Shown: positions 27,156 through 36,220, numbered from the stretch's first letter. The stretch: 49,302 nt of DNA from Bradyrhizobium sp. NAS80.1 (GCF_001908205.1 NZ_LGHL01000049.1:1-49302); one strand, 5' to 3'. A program made the numbers and translations. The notes: generated by a model from the letters alone, not told the origin.

Positions 27156-27299
27156 CTCGTGCCCCGGACGCAGCGCAGCGCTCTTCGGCGGTGCGCTGCA
27201 GAGCCGGGGCCCACGCGGCAGCGACCTGTGCGGCGTGATGGGTCCCGGCTCTGCGCACCAACGCTGCCGCGTTGCAGCGCGTCCGGGACACGAGAGTCG
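27156..27299. repeat. Palindromic intergenic element, rhizobial type
   Basis: The ends pair: CTCTCGTGCCCCGGACGC (27156-27173) with GCGTCCGGGACACGAGAG (27282-27299), one mismatch; inside, GCGCTGCAGAGCCGGGGCCCA (27193-27213) pairs nearly perfectly with the TGGGTCCCGGCTCTGCGC at 27239-27256. Nested palindromes of this kind with CGCAGC and CCGGG motifs are dispersed in Bradyrhizobium-type genomes. It lies between the caspase-like gene and the SulP gene. Confidence 0.6.
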
Positions 27300-27373
27300 C
27301 GCATATTCGCCATCCGTCACTTTCCGGAAATGCTGTAGTCTGATTGGCCGACACAGGCTTTCCGGGGACCTCG

Positions 27374-29053
27374 ATGCCGCACAACGCTCACACCAAGGAA
27401 TCATCGAACACCTCATGGCCGCTGTTCCGGTCGCTCGCATCCTATTCCCTGCCCGGCGACCTCATCGCGGGGCTGACGCTGGCGGCGATCGCGATCCCCG
27501 AGCAGATGGCAACGGCCCGGCTCGGCGGCTTCGCACCGCAGATCGGCTTCTTCGCCTTCATGGCGGGCTCGCTCGGCTTTGCCCTACTCGGCGGCAATCG
27601 CTTCCTGTCCTGCGGCGCCGACTCCACGATCACGCCGATCTTCGCCGGAGGGCTTGCTGCGCTCGCGACGGCCGGCTCGCCCGAATACCAGGGCCTCTCA
27701 ATCGCGCTGGCGCTGATGGTCGGCGCGATGATGCTGGCCGGCGGCGCCTTCCGGCTCGGCGGCATCGCAAACCTTTTGTCGGTGCCGGTCATGGTCGGCT
27801 TCCTCGCCGGCATCTCCGTCCACATCATCGTGTCGCAATTGCCGGGCGTGCTCGGGCTGGAATCGCCGAGCGGGCCGACGCTCGATCGCATCGGCGTGCT
27901 TGCAACCGAACTCGGCCGCACCAATCCCTTCACGCTATGCATCGGCCTCGGCGTGCTGGCCGTGGTCTTCATCTCGGAGATGGTCAGCGCAAAAATCCCC
28001 GGCGCGCTGATCGGGCTCGTCGCCGCGACACTGGCCACAATCGCGCTCGGCCTCGAGAGCAAGGGCATCAATGTCGTCGGCGCCGTTCCGGGCACACTGC
28101 CGCGGCTGACCCTGCCCGAGCTTGCGCCGGAGTCTTGGGTACGCCTCGTGCCGCTCGCCTTCGTGATCACGGTCGTGGTGATGGTGCAGACCGCCGCGAC
28201 GACGCGGTCGTTCCCCTCCGATCCCGACAAGCCCGCCGATGTCGACCGCGACTTCCTCGGTGCGGGCGCCGGCAGCGTGCTGGCCGGCCTGTTCGGTGCG
28301 TTTCCGGTCAATGCCAGCCCGCCGCGGACCGGGATCGTCGCGGAGACCGGCGGACAATCGCAGCTCACGGGCCTTGCGGCTGCGGCAATCGTGCTGGCGC
28401 TGCTCGCATTCGGAACGGGATTGTTGCGGCACGTGCCGGACGCCGCGCTCGCCGGCATACTGCTGTTCGTGGCGCTGCGCATCATCCGCGTGGCACAGAT
28501 CATCACGATCTACCGTCAGTCCTTCAGCGAGTTCCTGCTCATCGTCGCCACCGCCGCGCTGATCATCGTGCTGCCGATCCAGCAGGGCGCGTTCCTCGGC
28601 ATCGTGCTGTCGCTGCTGCACGGCATCTGGAGCACGACGCGCGCTCGGCTCATCGAGTTCGAGCGCGTTCCGGGCACCACGATCTGGTGGCCGGCGCATC
28701 CGCATATCACCGGCGAGCGCATCGCCGGCGTTGCCGTGGTCGGGCTGCAGGCCCCGCTCTCGTTCCTCAACGCGCCGGGCTTCCGCAGCGACGTGGACAA
28801 GGTGCTCTGCACGGCGCCCCCGCAACTCCTGGTGCTGGAGGCGAGCGGCATGGTCGAGATCGACTTCACCGCCGCGCAGATCCTGCTCGACATATTCAAG
28901 ACGTGCAACGAACAGGGCGTCACGGTGGCGCTGGCACGACTAGAATCGGTGCGCGCCCAGGACGCGTTCGAGCGTTTCAGGTTGTTCGACGCCCTGCCCC
29001 GCGAGCACGTCTTCCACAGCGTCGACGAGGCCGTGCGCAAGCTGGCGAAATAA
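27374..29053 (+). CDS. SulP-family anion transporter with STAS domain
   Basis: A 559-aa membrane protein. Residues about 20-410 hold the SulP/SLC26 transmembrane core (LIAGLTLAAIAIPEQMATAR near the start, then SCGADSTITPIFAGGLA, where the anion site lies), and about 440-555 is a cytoplasmic STAS domain (LLVLEASGMVEIDFTAAQIL). Members move sulfate, bicarbonate or dicarboxylates; STAS often regulates transport. No carbonic anhydrase or sulfate gene is beside it to choose between them. Start at 27374 (ATG) is preferred to the in-frame TTG at 27344. Its stop is 6 bases from the convergent hypothetical gene. Confidence 0.9.
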   Translation: MPHNAHTKESSNTSWPLFRSLASYSLPGDLIAGLTLAAIAIPEQMATARLGGFAPQIGFFAFMAGSLGFALLGGNRFLSCGADSTITPIFAGGLAALATAGSPEYQGLSIALALMVGAMMLAGGAFRLGGIANLLSVPVMVGFLAGISVHIIVSQLPGVLGLESPSGPTLDRIGVLATELGRTNPFTLCIGLGVLAVVFISEMVSAKIPGALIGLVAATLATIALGLESKGINVVGAVPGTLPRLTLPELAPESWVRLVPLAFVITVVVMVQTAATTRSFPSDPDKPADVDRDFLGAGAGSVLAGLFGAFPVNASPPRTGIVAETGGQSQLTGLAAAAIVLALLAFGTGLLRHVPDAALAGILLFVALRIIRVAQIITIYRQSFSEFLLIVATAALIIVLPIQQGAFLGIVLSLLHGIWSTTRARLIEFERVPGTTIWWPAHPHITGERIAGVAVVGLQAPLSFLNAPGFRSDVDKVLCTAPPQLLVLEASGMVEIDFTAAQILLDIFKTCNEQGVTVALARLESVRAQDAFERFRLFDALPREHVFHSVDEAVRKLAK

Positions 29054-29059
29054 CCACGC

Positions 29060-29422
29060 TCACTGCGCCAGTGTCGGGTGATCCCGCTGCACCCTCTCGC
29101 GGATCCAGCTTGCATGGATCGCGCGAAACAGGATCTGCGCGGTCTTGAGGTCGTCCGCCTTCATGCAGAGATCGACGATGCGATGGACCGCATCGTCGCG
29201 CATCAATCCATCCGAGATCTTCATCGCGATTTCCATCGCGACCTTCGCCGCGCGCTCGTAGCGCTCGCTTTCGCGCTTGTCGTTTCGCGCCGAACCCGCT
29301 GCGCTTGCGGCGGCAGCCTCACAGATCGCGTGGATGCGCGCGGAGGCCTCGATGTCGCCGAGCGGCCCCTCGATCGCCTCGTCCCAGATGTCCTGTCGCG
29401 TCTTGCGCGCGAACCACCTCAT
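29060..29422 (-). CDS. Hypothetical helical protein
   Basis: A 120-aa protein I do not recognise. It starts MRWFARKTRQDIWDEAI and is mostly alpha-helical, with a repeat-like pair of short helices (AAKVAMEIAMKISDGLMRDD; VHRIVDLCMKADDLKTAQIL), so it may be an adaptor or a small TPR-like fold. No signal peptide or membrane segment. The ATG at 29422 is preferred to the longer frame starting at 29590 because the extra part is low-complexity and antisense-like. It converges on the SulP gene (6-base gap). Confidence 0.6.
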   Translation of the reverse strand: MRWFARKTRQDIWDEAIEGPLGDIEASARIHAICEAAAASAAGSARNDKRESERYERAAKVAMEIAMKISDGLMRDDAVHRIVDLCMKADDLKTAQILFRAIHASWIRERVQRDHPTLAQ

Positions 29423-29537
29423 CACCCCACCACCCGTGGTCTTCCGGCCACTACATTGTCGTGCTCCAGCTCCACCCAGCATAGAGAACCGCAGTGAGAT
29501 CGGCGAGGCGGTTTTTTCCGCCACATCTGTGCCGCGC

Positions 29538-30875
29538 TCAGGACGTCCGACGTGGCCCGATCGCCTCGAACTGCGCCTTCTGCTCGTCATTCAACGTGCC
29601 ATAGAAATCCTCAAGCGCAGCGCGCACTGATTTGACGCCATCCAGCATCACATCGAGCCGCTTGTGGACCGCAGCCATCCGCGCCGGCGGCGTCATCACG
29701 TCGTTGGGCTGGCACACAGCCTTGAGCGCATCATTGACCCTGGCGCTGGTATCCTGAAGCACTTGCAGAGCCGCACGTTGGGTCTCGCTGGGGTGGAGCC
29801 TGGCTTCGATCTCGGCGCCGGGCCAATCGAGCGCGACCGGCGCACCGCAAGTCTGCGCCAGCGATGCATTGGCGTTGCTCGCTGTTGTGCGGCGCTGGTC
29901 CTCTGCCAACGCGTTGAATCGTGCCTTCTGTTCGTCGGTGAGCGACCCATAGAATTTGTCGAGCGCCGGTTGCACCAGCTCGACGGCCTTCACCATCGTG
30001 TCGATACGCTGCTGCATCGCCGCCAACCGACCGGGCGCCGTGGCCGCGACCTGCGTTGGGCATGACGCACGGATGATCGCGGCCGCCTGGATCGAGGCGT
30101 TGCCGAGCTCGTCGAGATTCGCGCCCTGTGTCTCCGTCGGCTGCACCGCGGCTGCGATCTGATCGACCGGCAGGCCGGCGATCTCGCGACGGTCACTGCC
30201 GCAGAGCTGATCAAGCGGAATGCTCCTGGCGTGGCGTCGTCCCGCGGGACGTTGTGGCAGGTAGGTCGCGAGGCCATCATAGCCATAGGGGCCGAAGATG
30301 CCGGCATAGATGTCCGGATAGCCGTAGCCCCAGAAGCCCAGACCGTCGCCCCAGACCGTGTAGTCGTAGAGATCGTTGTAGGCGAACGGCCAGAACAGAG
30401 GTCCGACCCAGCCATAGAAGCCGCCGGGGTGCTGCCACCATCCGTTGCCCGCACCGTGCCAGCCGACTATCGCGGCTGCGGCCGCAATCTGGGCCCGCGC
30501 CGCGGGATTGCCGATCAGGCGGCCATTCCGAAATGCACCGGCGTGCAGGTTCAGCGCATTGCGGAGATTGGTGGGATGCACGGCCGCATTGCGGATATGA
30601 CCGAAGTTCGGACCGCCATGCCGCCCGGCGGCTCCAAACCCTCTCCAACCATGATGCCCGCCGCCGAAATGCGCGTGACCAAAACCATGATGGCCGAAAT
30701 GGCCGCCGCCGAAATGACCGCCACCGTGATGCCCGCCACCGTGACCACCCCCGTGGCCACCGCCGTGACCGCCGCCATGACCACCGCCGTGGCCACCGCC
30801 GCCCTTCGCCAGAGCCCCGCCTGCCAGCATGCAAGCCAAGGCCACCGCGACAATTCCAAGGACTGGTCGCAACAT
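29538..30875 (-). CDS. Gly/His-rich exported protein with two LTxxQ (Spy/CpxP-like) repeats
   Basis: A 445-aa exported protein. After the signal peptide (LGIVAVALACMLAGGALA), a repeated GGGHGGGHGGGH tract at about residues 25-70 gives more than a dozen His, followed by FGxHHGFGHAHF repeats; the His/Gly spacing suggests metal binding. After a GYGYPDIYAGIFGPYGYDG region come two related helical units of about 80 aa, each with a SLTDEQKARF or TLNDEQKAQF motif of the Spy/CpxP LTxxQ fold, preceded by a Cys (ASCPTQ, AVCQPN). The LTxxQ chaperones protect periplasmic proteins and bind metals. RBS GGGAG before the ATG. A metal- or stress-linked periplasmic role is inferred. Confidence 0.85.
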   Translation of the reverse strand: MLRPVLGIVAVALACMLAGGALAKGGGGHGGGHGGGHGGGHGGGHGGGHHGGGHFGGGHFGHHGFGHAHFGGGHHGWRGFGAAGRHGGPNFGHIRNAAVHPTNLRNALNLHAGAFRNGRLIGNPAARAQIAAAAAIVGWHGAGNGWWQHPGGFYGWVGPLFWPFAYNDLYDYTVWGDGLGFWGYGYPDIYAGIFGPYGYDGLATYLPQRPAGRRHARSIPLDQLCGSDRREIAGLPVDQIAAAVQPTETQGANLDELGNASIQAAAIIRASCPTQVAATAPGRLAAMQQRIDTMVKAVELVQPALDKFYGSLTDEQKARFNALAEDQRRTTASNANASLAQTCGAPVALDWPGAEIEARLHPSETQRAALQVLQDTSARVNDALKAVCQPNDVMTPPARMAAVHKRLDVMLDGVKSVRAALEDFYGTLNDEQKAQFEAIGPRRTS

Positions 30876-31000
30876 CTTACGCTCCCGTAGATCCACACCA
30901 GTGAGGCATCGGAACGTGTCGGGATTTGGAACCGGTGCGCGGGCCAAAAGTTCCCGCGCCGGCCGCGTCACGCGGCCGGTCGCACCGCGACAGGCTGACG

Positions 31001-32425
31001 CTACGCCTCCGGCACGATCTTGCCGGGATTGAAGATATTGAGCGGATCGAGGGCCTTCTTCAGCGCCCGCATCGCATCGAGCGCTTCAGGCCCGAGCTCC
31101 GCCTTGAGATATTTCTGCTTGCCCTGGCCGATGCCGTGCTCGCCGGTGCAGGTGCCGTCCATCGCCTGCGCCCGCTCGACGAGGCGATGCATGAATTCCT
31201 CGCCGCGCGCCATCTCGTCGGCGTCATTGACGTCGCAAACCAGCGAACAATGGAAATTGCCGTCGCCGACATGGCCGACGATCGGCGACAACAGGTTGAG
31301 CCGCTTGAGATCGTCCTCGGTCTCGCTGACGCAATCGGCAAGGCGTGAGATCGGCACGCAGACGTCGGTTGCGACCACGCCCACGCTGTTGCCGGGCCGC
31401 AGCGCCTTCACCGACCAATAGGCATCGTGCCGCGCCTGCCACAGTTTCGTGCGATCCTCCGGCTTGGTGGTCCAGGAGAAATCGCCGCCGCCGCACTCCT
31501 TCGCGATCTCGCCGAATGCCTTGGACTGCTCGGCGACCTCGATCTCGCTGCCATGGAATTCCATCAGCAGCAGCGGCGTCTCCGGCAGCGTCAGCTTCGA
31601 ATAGGCGTTGCAGGCCTTCACCTGCGCGGCATTGAGCAGCTCGATGCGTGCAACGGGAATACCGGTCTGGATCGCCAGGATGACGGCCTGACACGCCCCG
31701 TGCACGGTCTCGAACGACACGGCGCCAGCCGCGATCGTATCGGGAATTCCGCGCAGGCGGATGGTCAATTCCGAGATGATGCCGAGCGTGCCTTCGGCGC
31801 CGACGAAGAGATGCGTCAGGTCGTAGCCTGCCGACGACTTCTTCGCACGCGTGCCGGTGGTGATGATCTCGCCGTCGCCGCGCACGACCTTCAATGCCAG
31901 CACGCTTTCGCGCATGGTGCCGTAGCGCACCGCATTGGTGCCGGAGGCGCGCGTCGAGGCCATGCCGCCGAGCGAAGCATCCGCGCCGGGATCGATCGGA
32001 AAGAACAGGCCCTGGTCGCGTAGATGCTCGTTCAGCGCCTTGCGGGTCACGCCGGGCTGGATCACGCAGTCGAGGTCCTCGGCATGCACCGCGAGCACCT
32101 TGTTCATGTCGCGCAGGTCGATCGAGATGCCGCCGGCGGGCGCATTGACCTGACCCTCGAGCGAGGTGCCGGTGCCGAAGGGGATGACGGGGACGCGATT
32201 CCTGGCGCAGATCCGCACCACGTCCTGGATGTCGGCGGTCTCCTGCGCCATCACCACGCCGTCCGGCGGCTGATTGACGATCCACGTCGTGGTGTGGCCG
32301 TGCTGCTCACGGACGGCCTGCGAGGTGACGAGGCGGTTGCCGAAGCGTGCGGCAAGCTGCTCCAGTGCGCTCGCGAGGGCTTTCGGCTCCGGCCGCGGCG
32401 GATTATTGGTGATGGTCGTACCCAC
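31001..32425 (-). CDS. FAD-linked oxidase, D-lactate/glycolate dehydrogenase type
   Basis: A 474-aa flavoprotein of the GlcD/D-lactate dehydrogenase (cytochrome-linked) family. The N-terminal PCMH/VAO FAD-binding domain has PVIPFGTGTSLEGQVNAPAGG and GADASLGGMASTRASGTNAV. The C-terminal domain carries the metal-site histidines in VGHVGDGNFHC and the closing GEHGIGQGKQKYL, both typical. It oxidises a D-2-hydroxyacid, passing electrons to the respiratory chain rather than NAD. The substrate is not fixed: D-lactate, glycolate or D-2-hydroxyglutarate are candidates. It is divergent from the thioesterase gene, with about 108 bases between. Confidence 0.9.
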   Translation of the reverse strand: MGTTITNNPPRPEPKALASALEQLAARFGNRLVTSQAVREQHGHTTTWIVNQPPDGVVMAQETADIQDVVRICARNRVPVIPFGTGTSLEGQVNAPAGGISIDLRDMNKVLAVHAEDLDCVIQPGVTRKALNEHLRDQGLFFPIDPGADASLGGMASTRASGTNAVRYGTMRESVLALKVVRGDGEIITTGTRAKKSSAGYDLTHLFVGAEGTLGIISELTIRLRGIPDTIAAGAVSFETVHGACQAVILAIQTGIPVARIELLNAAQVKACNAYSKLTLPETPLLLMEFHGSEIEVAEQSKAFGEIAKECGGGDFSWTTKPEDRTKLWQARHDAYWSVKALRPGNSVGVVATDVCVPISRLADCVSETEDDLKRLNLLSPIVGHVGDGNFHCSLVCDVNDADEMARGEEFMHRLVERAQAMDGTCTGEHGIGQGKQKYLKAELGPEALDAMRALKKALDPLNIFNPGKIVPEA

Positions 32426-32533
32426 GGAAATTCCTCCCGACAGAAGACCGTGGCAAAGGACATATGACCGGTCAAGTCAAGGGACCGGACGCGTGTCAGG
32501 AAGAAATTGGTGAGGGAAGGAAATATACCTGAG

Positions 32534-33034
32534 ATGACCGCTGATGCACTTAAGGCGGAGCCGTTCCGGGCTTCGGTCATGCAGATCGAGCCGCAATGGA
32601 TCGACTACAACGGCCACCTCAACATGGCCTATTACAACGTGATGTTCGACCGGGCGATCGACCAGATGTGGCTGCAGCTCGGGATCGGGCCGGGCTACAT
32701 GAAGGAGCGCAACGGCTCGACCTTCACCGCCGAATGCCATGTGCGGTACTTGCGCGAAATCCACCTCGGCGATCCCGTGCAGGTGTCGGTCTGGTTGCTG
32801 GAAGCTGACGACAAGCGGCTGCACACGTTCGAGGAGTTGCGGCACGCAACCGAAGGCTGGCTGTCGGCTACTTCCGAAAACATGTCGCTCCACATCGACA
32901 TGAGCTCGCGAAAGGTGGCGCCTTTTCCGCCCGATATAGCCGAGCGCATTCGAACCGTCGTCGGGGCCCACAGCGCCATACCGCGCCCCGAGGGCATTGG
33001 CCGGAACGTGGCGATGCCCTCGAAGCGGAGCTAA
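32534..33034 (+). CDS. Hotdog-fold thioesterase, 4HBT type
   Basis: A 166-aa protein with the hotdog start QPQWIDYNGHLNMAYYNVMF-like stretch (IDYNGHLNMAYYNVMFDRA), the Asp-Asn-His pattern of 4-hydroxybenzoyl-CoA thioesterase-like proteins, and TAECHVRYLREIHLGDPVQV on the central helix and strand. The closest fused relatives I recall are the thioesterase end of carnitine dehydrogenases. An acyl-CoA or betainyl-CoA substrate is inferred. ATG at 32534 (GAG before it) is chosen over the in-frame GTG at 32507, which lies closer to the divergent FAD oxidase. Confidence 0.82.
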   Translation: MTADALKAEPFRASVMQIEPQWIDYNGHLNMAYYNVMFDRAIDQMWLQLGIGPGYMKERNGSTFTAECHVRYLREIHLGDPVQVSVWLLEADDKRLHTFEELRHATEGWLSATSENMSLHIDMSSRKVAPFPPDIAERIRTVVGAHSAIPRPEGIGRNVAMPSKRS

Positions 33035-33049
33035 CGAGCCTCCTGTAAC

Positions 33050-33178
33050 CCCTCATCCTGAGGAGCCCGCAAAGCGGGCGACTCGAAGGATGCAGGCCAC
33101 AGTCGGGCCTCATGGTTCTCTAGGCGATGCGAAGCATCGTCCGGGAGACGCGCTTCGCGCTCCTCACCATGAGGGACT
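33050..33178. repeat. Dispersed intergenic palindromic repeat
   Basis: A CCCTCATCCTGAGGAGC start, internal CGATGCGAAGCATCG hairpin and CTCACCATGAGGG end, with the outer arms pairing. This mosaic is one of the common rhizobial intergenic repeats (recalled, not searched). It lies between the thioesterase and DUF1328 genes, which converge. Confidence 0.6.
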
Positions 33179-33185
33179 TACACCG

Positions 33186-33356
33186 CTAGATCCTGCGGCC
33201 GCGGGCCAGGCCGACCACGGCCGAAACCAGGAACAGAACGACCGCGATGAAGAAGATGATCTTGGCGATTTCGATCGAAGCCCCGGCGATGCCGCCAAAG
33301 CCCAGGATACCCGCGATCAGCGCGATAATCAGAAACGTTACAACCCAGCCAAGCAT
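33186..33356 (-). CDS. DUF1328 small membrane protein
   Basis: A 56-aa two-segment membrane protein. The sequence [20 protein letters not shown] followed by [15 protein letters not shown] matches the DUF1328/YtjA family, whose role is unknown. Length is normal. The start at 33356 follows AGAGG 8 bases upstream; the longer frame to 33389 is not supported. Such genes are often stress-induced. It is transcribed alone, toward the thioesterase. Confidence 0.88.
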   Translation of the reverse strand: MLGWVVTFLIIALIAGILGFGGIAGASIEIAKIIFFIAVVLFLVSAVVGLARGRRI

Positions 33357-33596
33357 GGTCAAAACCTCTGTCTTGATGTCTGTCTGCAATCGGCGCGGCT
33401 GACGCGCCTCACTTGCCCTGACAATCTCGACGTGGGAACGAAGGTTCCTGCGTACGCCAGGTGGAAATTAGCTCGGCCTCGAGGAACAAATCGGCCAGGC
33501 GCGTACGTGGAAAACCCCGCCTGGCCGCCCCATATAGGCACCAATCCCTGTTAAGAAGGCTCCCTCCCACGACCCCGCGGTGCCATCGTGGGGCTA

Positions 33597-36206
33597 ATGA
33601 TTCGCATGACCGAGCCGAGCAAGACTACGTCCCAAAGCGTCCCCGACCACCAGCCCGCAGCCGGCGGCATCGCCGCGCGTGCGCGCGCCTCGGTGGGCCC
33701 GAAATATCTGTCCGGGCTCAATCCCGAGCAACGCGAGGCGGTGGAGACCCTGGACGGCCCGGTCCTCGTGCTGGCCGGTGCCGGCACCGGCAAGACGCGC
33801 GTGCTGACCACGCGCATCGCTCACATCCTGAGCCAGGGCCGCGCCCGCCCAGGTGAGATCCTGTCGGTGACCTTCACCAACAAGGCGGCGCGCGAGATGA
33901 AGCACCGGCTCGGCCAGATGCTCGGCCACGCCGTCGAAGGCATGCCGTGGCTCGGCACCTTCCACTCCATCGGCGGCCGCATCCTGCGCACCCATGCCGA
34001 GCTGGCGCAGCTCAAATCGAATTTCACTGTGCTCGATGTCGACGACCAGGTGCGGCTGCTCAAGCAGCTGCTCCAGGCCGAAAACATCGACGACAAGCGC
34101 TGGCCCGCGCGCATGCTGGCCGGCCTGATCGACGGCTGGAAGAACCGCGGCCTGATGCCGTCTCAGGTGCCGTCAGGCGAAGCCGCGATGTTCGCCAACG
34201 GCAAGGGCGGCAAGCTCTATACGAGCTACCAGGAACGGCTGAAGATCCTGAACGCGGCCGATTTCGGCGACCTGCTGCTCGAGAACATCCGCATCTTCCG
34301 CGAGCACCCGGACATCCTGCGGCAGTACCAGCAGCGCTTCAAATTCATCCTGGTCGACGAGTACCAGGACACTAACGTCGCGCAGTATCTGTGGCTGCGG
34401 CTGCTGTCGCAGGCGCCGGCGTCCACCTCCTTCGCCTCTCCCCGCTTGCGGGGAGAGGCCGACGCGCTCGGCAGCGCAAATGCGCGCCAGAGCGCGGCGG
34501 GTGAGGGGGACTCTCCCAGCACCGCGCTCGTGGAGACTCCCCCTCACCCCGACCCTCTCCCCGCAAGCGGGGCGAGGGAGCAGAAGGGCCCCACCAAGAA
34601 CATCTGCTGCGTCGGCGACGACGACCAGTCGATCTATGGCTGGCGCGGCGCCGAGGTCGACAACATCCTGCGCTTCGACCACGATTTTCCAGGCGCCAAG
34701 GTCATCCGGCTCGAACGCAACTACCGCTCGACCGGTCATATCCTCGCCGCCGCCTCGCATCTGATCGCGCACAATGAAGGCCGGCTCGGCAAGACGCTGC
34801 GCACCGAGGACGTGGAGGGCGAGAAGGTCACGGTCACCGGCGCCTGGGATTCCGAAGAAGAAGCCCGCGGCATCGGTGAGGAGATCGAGCAGCTGCAGCG
34901 CCAGGGCGAGAAGCTCAACGAGATCGCGATCCTGGTGCGCGCCTCCTACCAGATGCGCGAGTTCGAAGACCGCTTCGTCACGCTCGGCCTGCCCTATCGC
35001 GTGATCGGCGGTCCGCGCTTCTACGAGCGCGCTGAAATCCGCGATGCGCTGGCCTATCTGCGCGTCATCAATTCGCCCGCCGATGATCTCGCCTTCGAGC
35101 GCATCGTCAACACGCCAAAGCGCGGGCTCGGCGATGCCACCGTGCAGATGCTGCACGACCACGCCCGCAAGCGCCGCATTCCGCTGTTCGAGGCGGCGCG
35201 CGCGGTGGTCGAGACCGACGAGCTCAAACCGAAGGCACGCGGGTCCTTGCGCGATCTCGTCGCCCAGTTCGACCGCTGGCGCGCCCAGCGCGAAGTCACC
35301 GCGCACACCGATCTCGCCCAGATCGTGCTCGACGAGAGCGGTTACACCGAGATGTGGCAGAAGGACCGCTCGGCGGACGCCGCGGGCCGGCTCGAGAACC
35401 TGAAAGAGCTGGTGCGCTCGATGGAGGAGTTCGAGAACCTGCAGGGGTTCCTCGAGCACATCTCGCTGGTGATGGACCGCGAGGGCGGTGCCGAGGAAGA
35501 CGCGGTGTCGCTGATGACGCTGCATTCGGCCAAGGGGCTCGAATTCGACAACGTGTTCCTGCCGGGCTGGGAGGAAGGCCTGTTCCCGAGCCAGCGCACA
35601 CTGGACGAACAGGGCCGCGCGGGCCTCGAGGAAGAGCGCCGGCTCGGCCATGTCGGCCTGACCCGCGCCCGCCGCCGCGCAAAACTCTATTTCGCGACCA
35701 ACCGGCGCATTCATGGCACCTGGTCGACCACGATTCCGTCGCGCTTCCTCGACGAATTGCCGGCGGCCAATGTCGAGATCACGGAATCCAGGGGCGGCTC
35801 GGGCTGGGGCGGCTCCGGCGGCTATGGCGCCTCCCGCTTCGACGACATGGAGGCGTTCGGCTCCAGCTATTCGACGCCGGGCTGGCAGCGCGCCCAGGCC
35901 AACCGCAACCGCGGTGGCGGCCGCAGCGGCGGTGGCTCCGAGGAAGAGGCTTCGTCGTTTTCGTCCTCGTCATCCTCGCCCGATTTCGGCAGCTTCTCCT
36001 CGCGCCGCCGCGGGCCGATGACCATCGAGGGTGAGCTGGTGGCCAAATCCACCGGCACGACCTCGGAATTTTCGCTCTCCGACCGCGTCTTCCACCAGAA
36101 ATTCGGCTACGGCCGCGTCACCAAGATCGACGGCAACAAGCTCACCATCGCCTTCGACAAGGCCGGCGAGAAGAAGGTCGTGGACAGCTTCGTGCAGCGG
36201 GCATGA
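33597..36206 (+). CDS. uvrD: ATP-dependent DNA helicase UvrD/PcrA type
   Basis: An 869-aa superfamily 1A helicase. Motif I AGAGTGKTR (about residue 60), Ia TFTNKAAREM, motif II DEYQDTN, motif III GDDDQSIYGWRGA, motif IV RLERNYRS, motif V TLHSAKGLEFD, motif VI VGLTRARR. It acts in nucleotide excision and mismatch repair, or clears proteins from DNA. Between motifs II and III there is an extra insertion of about 60 aa (protein 276-338) that maps exactly to a palindromic repeat; homologues have a few residues here. The C-terminus is Ser/Gly-rich and ends in a conserved Tudor-like segment (FGYGRVTKIDGNKLTIAFD). Start is ambiguous (33588 GTG, 33597, 33606). Confidence 0.9.
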   Translation: MIRMTEPSKTTSQSVPDHQPAAGGIAARARASVGPKYLSGLNPEQREAVETLDGPVLVLAGAGTGKTRVLTTRIAHILSQGRARPGEILSVTFTNKAAREMKHRLGQMLGHAVEGMPWLGTFHSIGGRILRTHAELAQLKSNFTVLDVDDQVRLLKQLLQAENIDDKRWPARMLAGLIDGWKNRGLMPSQVPSGEAAMFANGKGGKLYTSYQERLKILNAADFGDLLLENIRIFREHPDILRQYQQRFKFILVDEYQDTNVAQYLWLRLLSQAPASTSFASPRLRGEADALGSANARQSAAGEGDSPSTALVETPPHPDPLPASGAREQKGPTKNICCVGDDDQSIYGWRGAEVDNILRFDHDFPGAKVIRLERNYRSTGHILAAASHLIAHNEGRLGKTLRTEDVEGEKVTVTGAWDSEEEARGIGEEIEQLQRQGEKLNEIAILVRASYQMREFEDRFVTLGLPYRVIGGPRFYERAEIRDALAYLRVINSPADDLAFERIVNTPKRGLGDATVQMLHDHARKRRIPLFEAARAVVETDELKPKARGSLRDLVAQFDRWRAQREVTAHTDLAQIVLDESGYTEMWQKDRSADAAGRLENLKELVRSMEEFENLQGFLEHISLVMDREGGAEEDAVSLMTLHSAKGLEFDNVFLPGWEEGLFPSQRTLDEQGRAGLEEERRLGHVGLTRARRRAKLYFATNRRIHGTWSTTIPSRFLDELPAANVEITESRGGSGWGGSGGYGASRFDDMEAFGSSYSTPGWQRAQANRNRGGGRSGGGSEEEASSFSSSSSSPDFGSFSSRRRGPMTIEGELVAKSTGTTSEFSLSDRVFHQKFGYGRVTKIDGNKLTIAFDKAGEKKVVDSFVQRA
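34435..34578. repeat. In-frame palindromic repeat inside uvrD
   Basis: CCTCTCCCCGCTTGCGGGGAGAGG (24-bp self-palindrome) opens the element at 34435-34458; GGGTGAGGGGGACTCTCC (34499-34516) pairs 17 of 18 with 34532-34549; and CCCTCTCCCCGCAAGCGGGG plus CGAGGG (34553-34578) closes it. Such palindromes are typical intergenic repeats of rhizobia, but here one is translated within the helicase (peptide core PHPDPLPASGARE) without breaking the frame. Confidence 0.8.
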
Positions 36207-36220
36207 GAGCCCGTACTGTT

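Noticed and set aside
26797..29148. 783-codon plus-strand frame
   Set aside because: Runs across the caspase end, repeat and SulP in another frame; Arg-rich shadow.
34173..35714. 513-codon minus-strand frame opposite uvrD
   Set aside because: Shadow of a conserved helicase; no recognisable protein.
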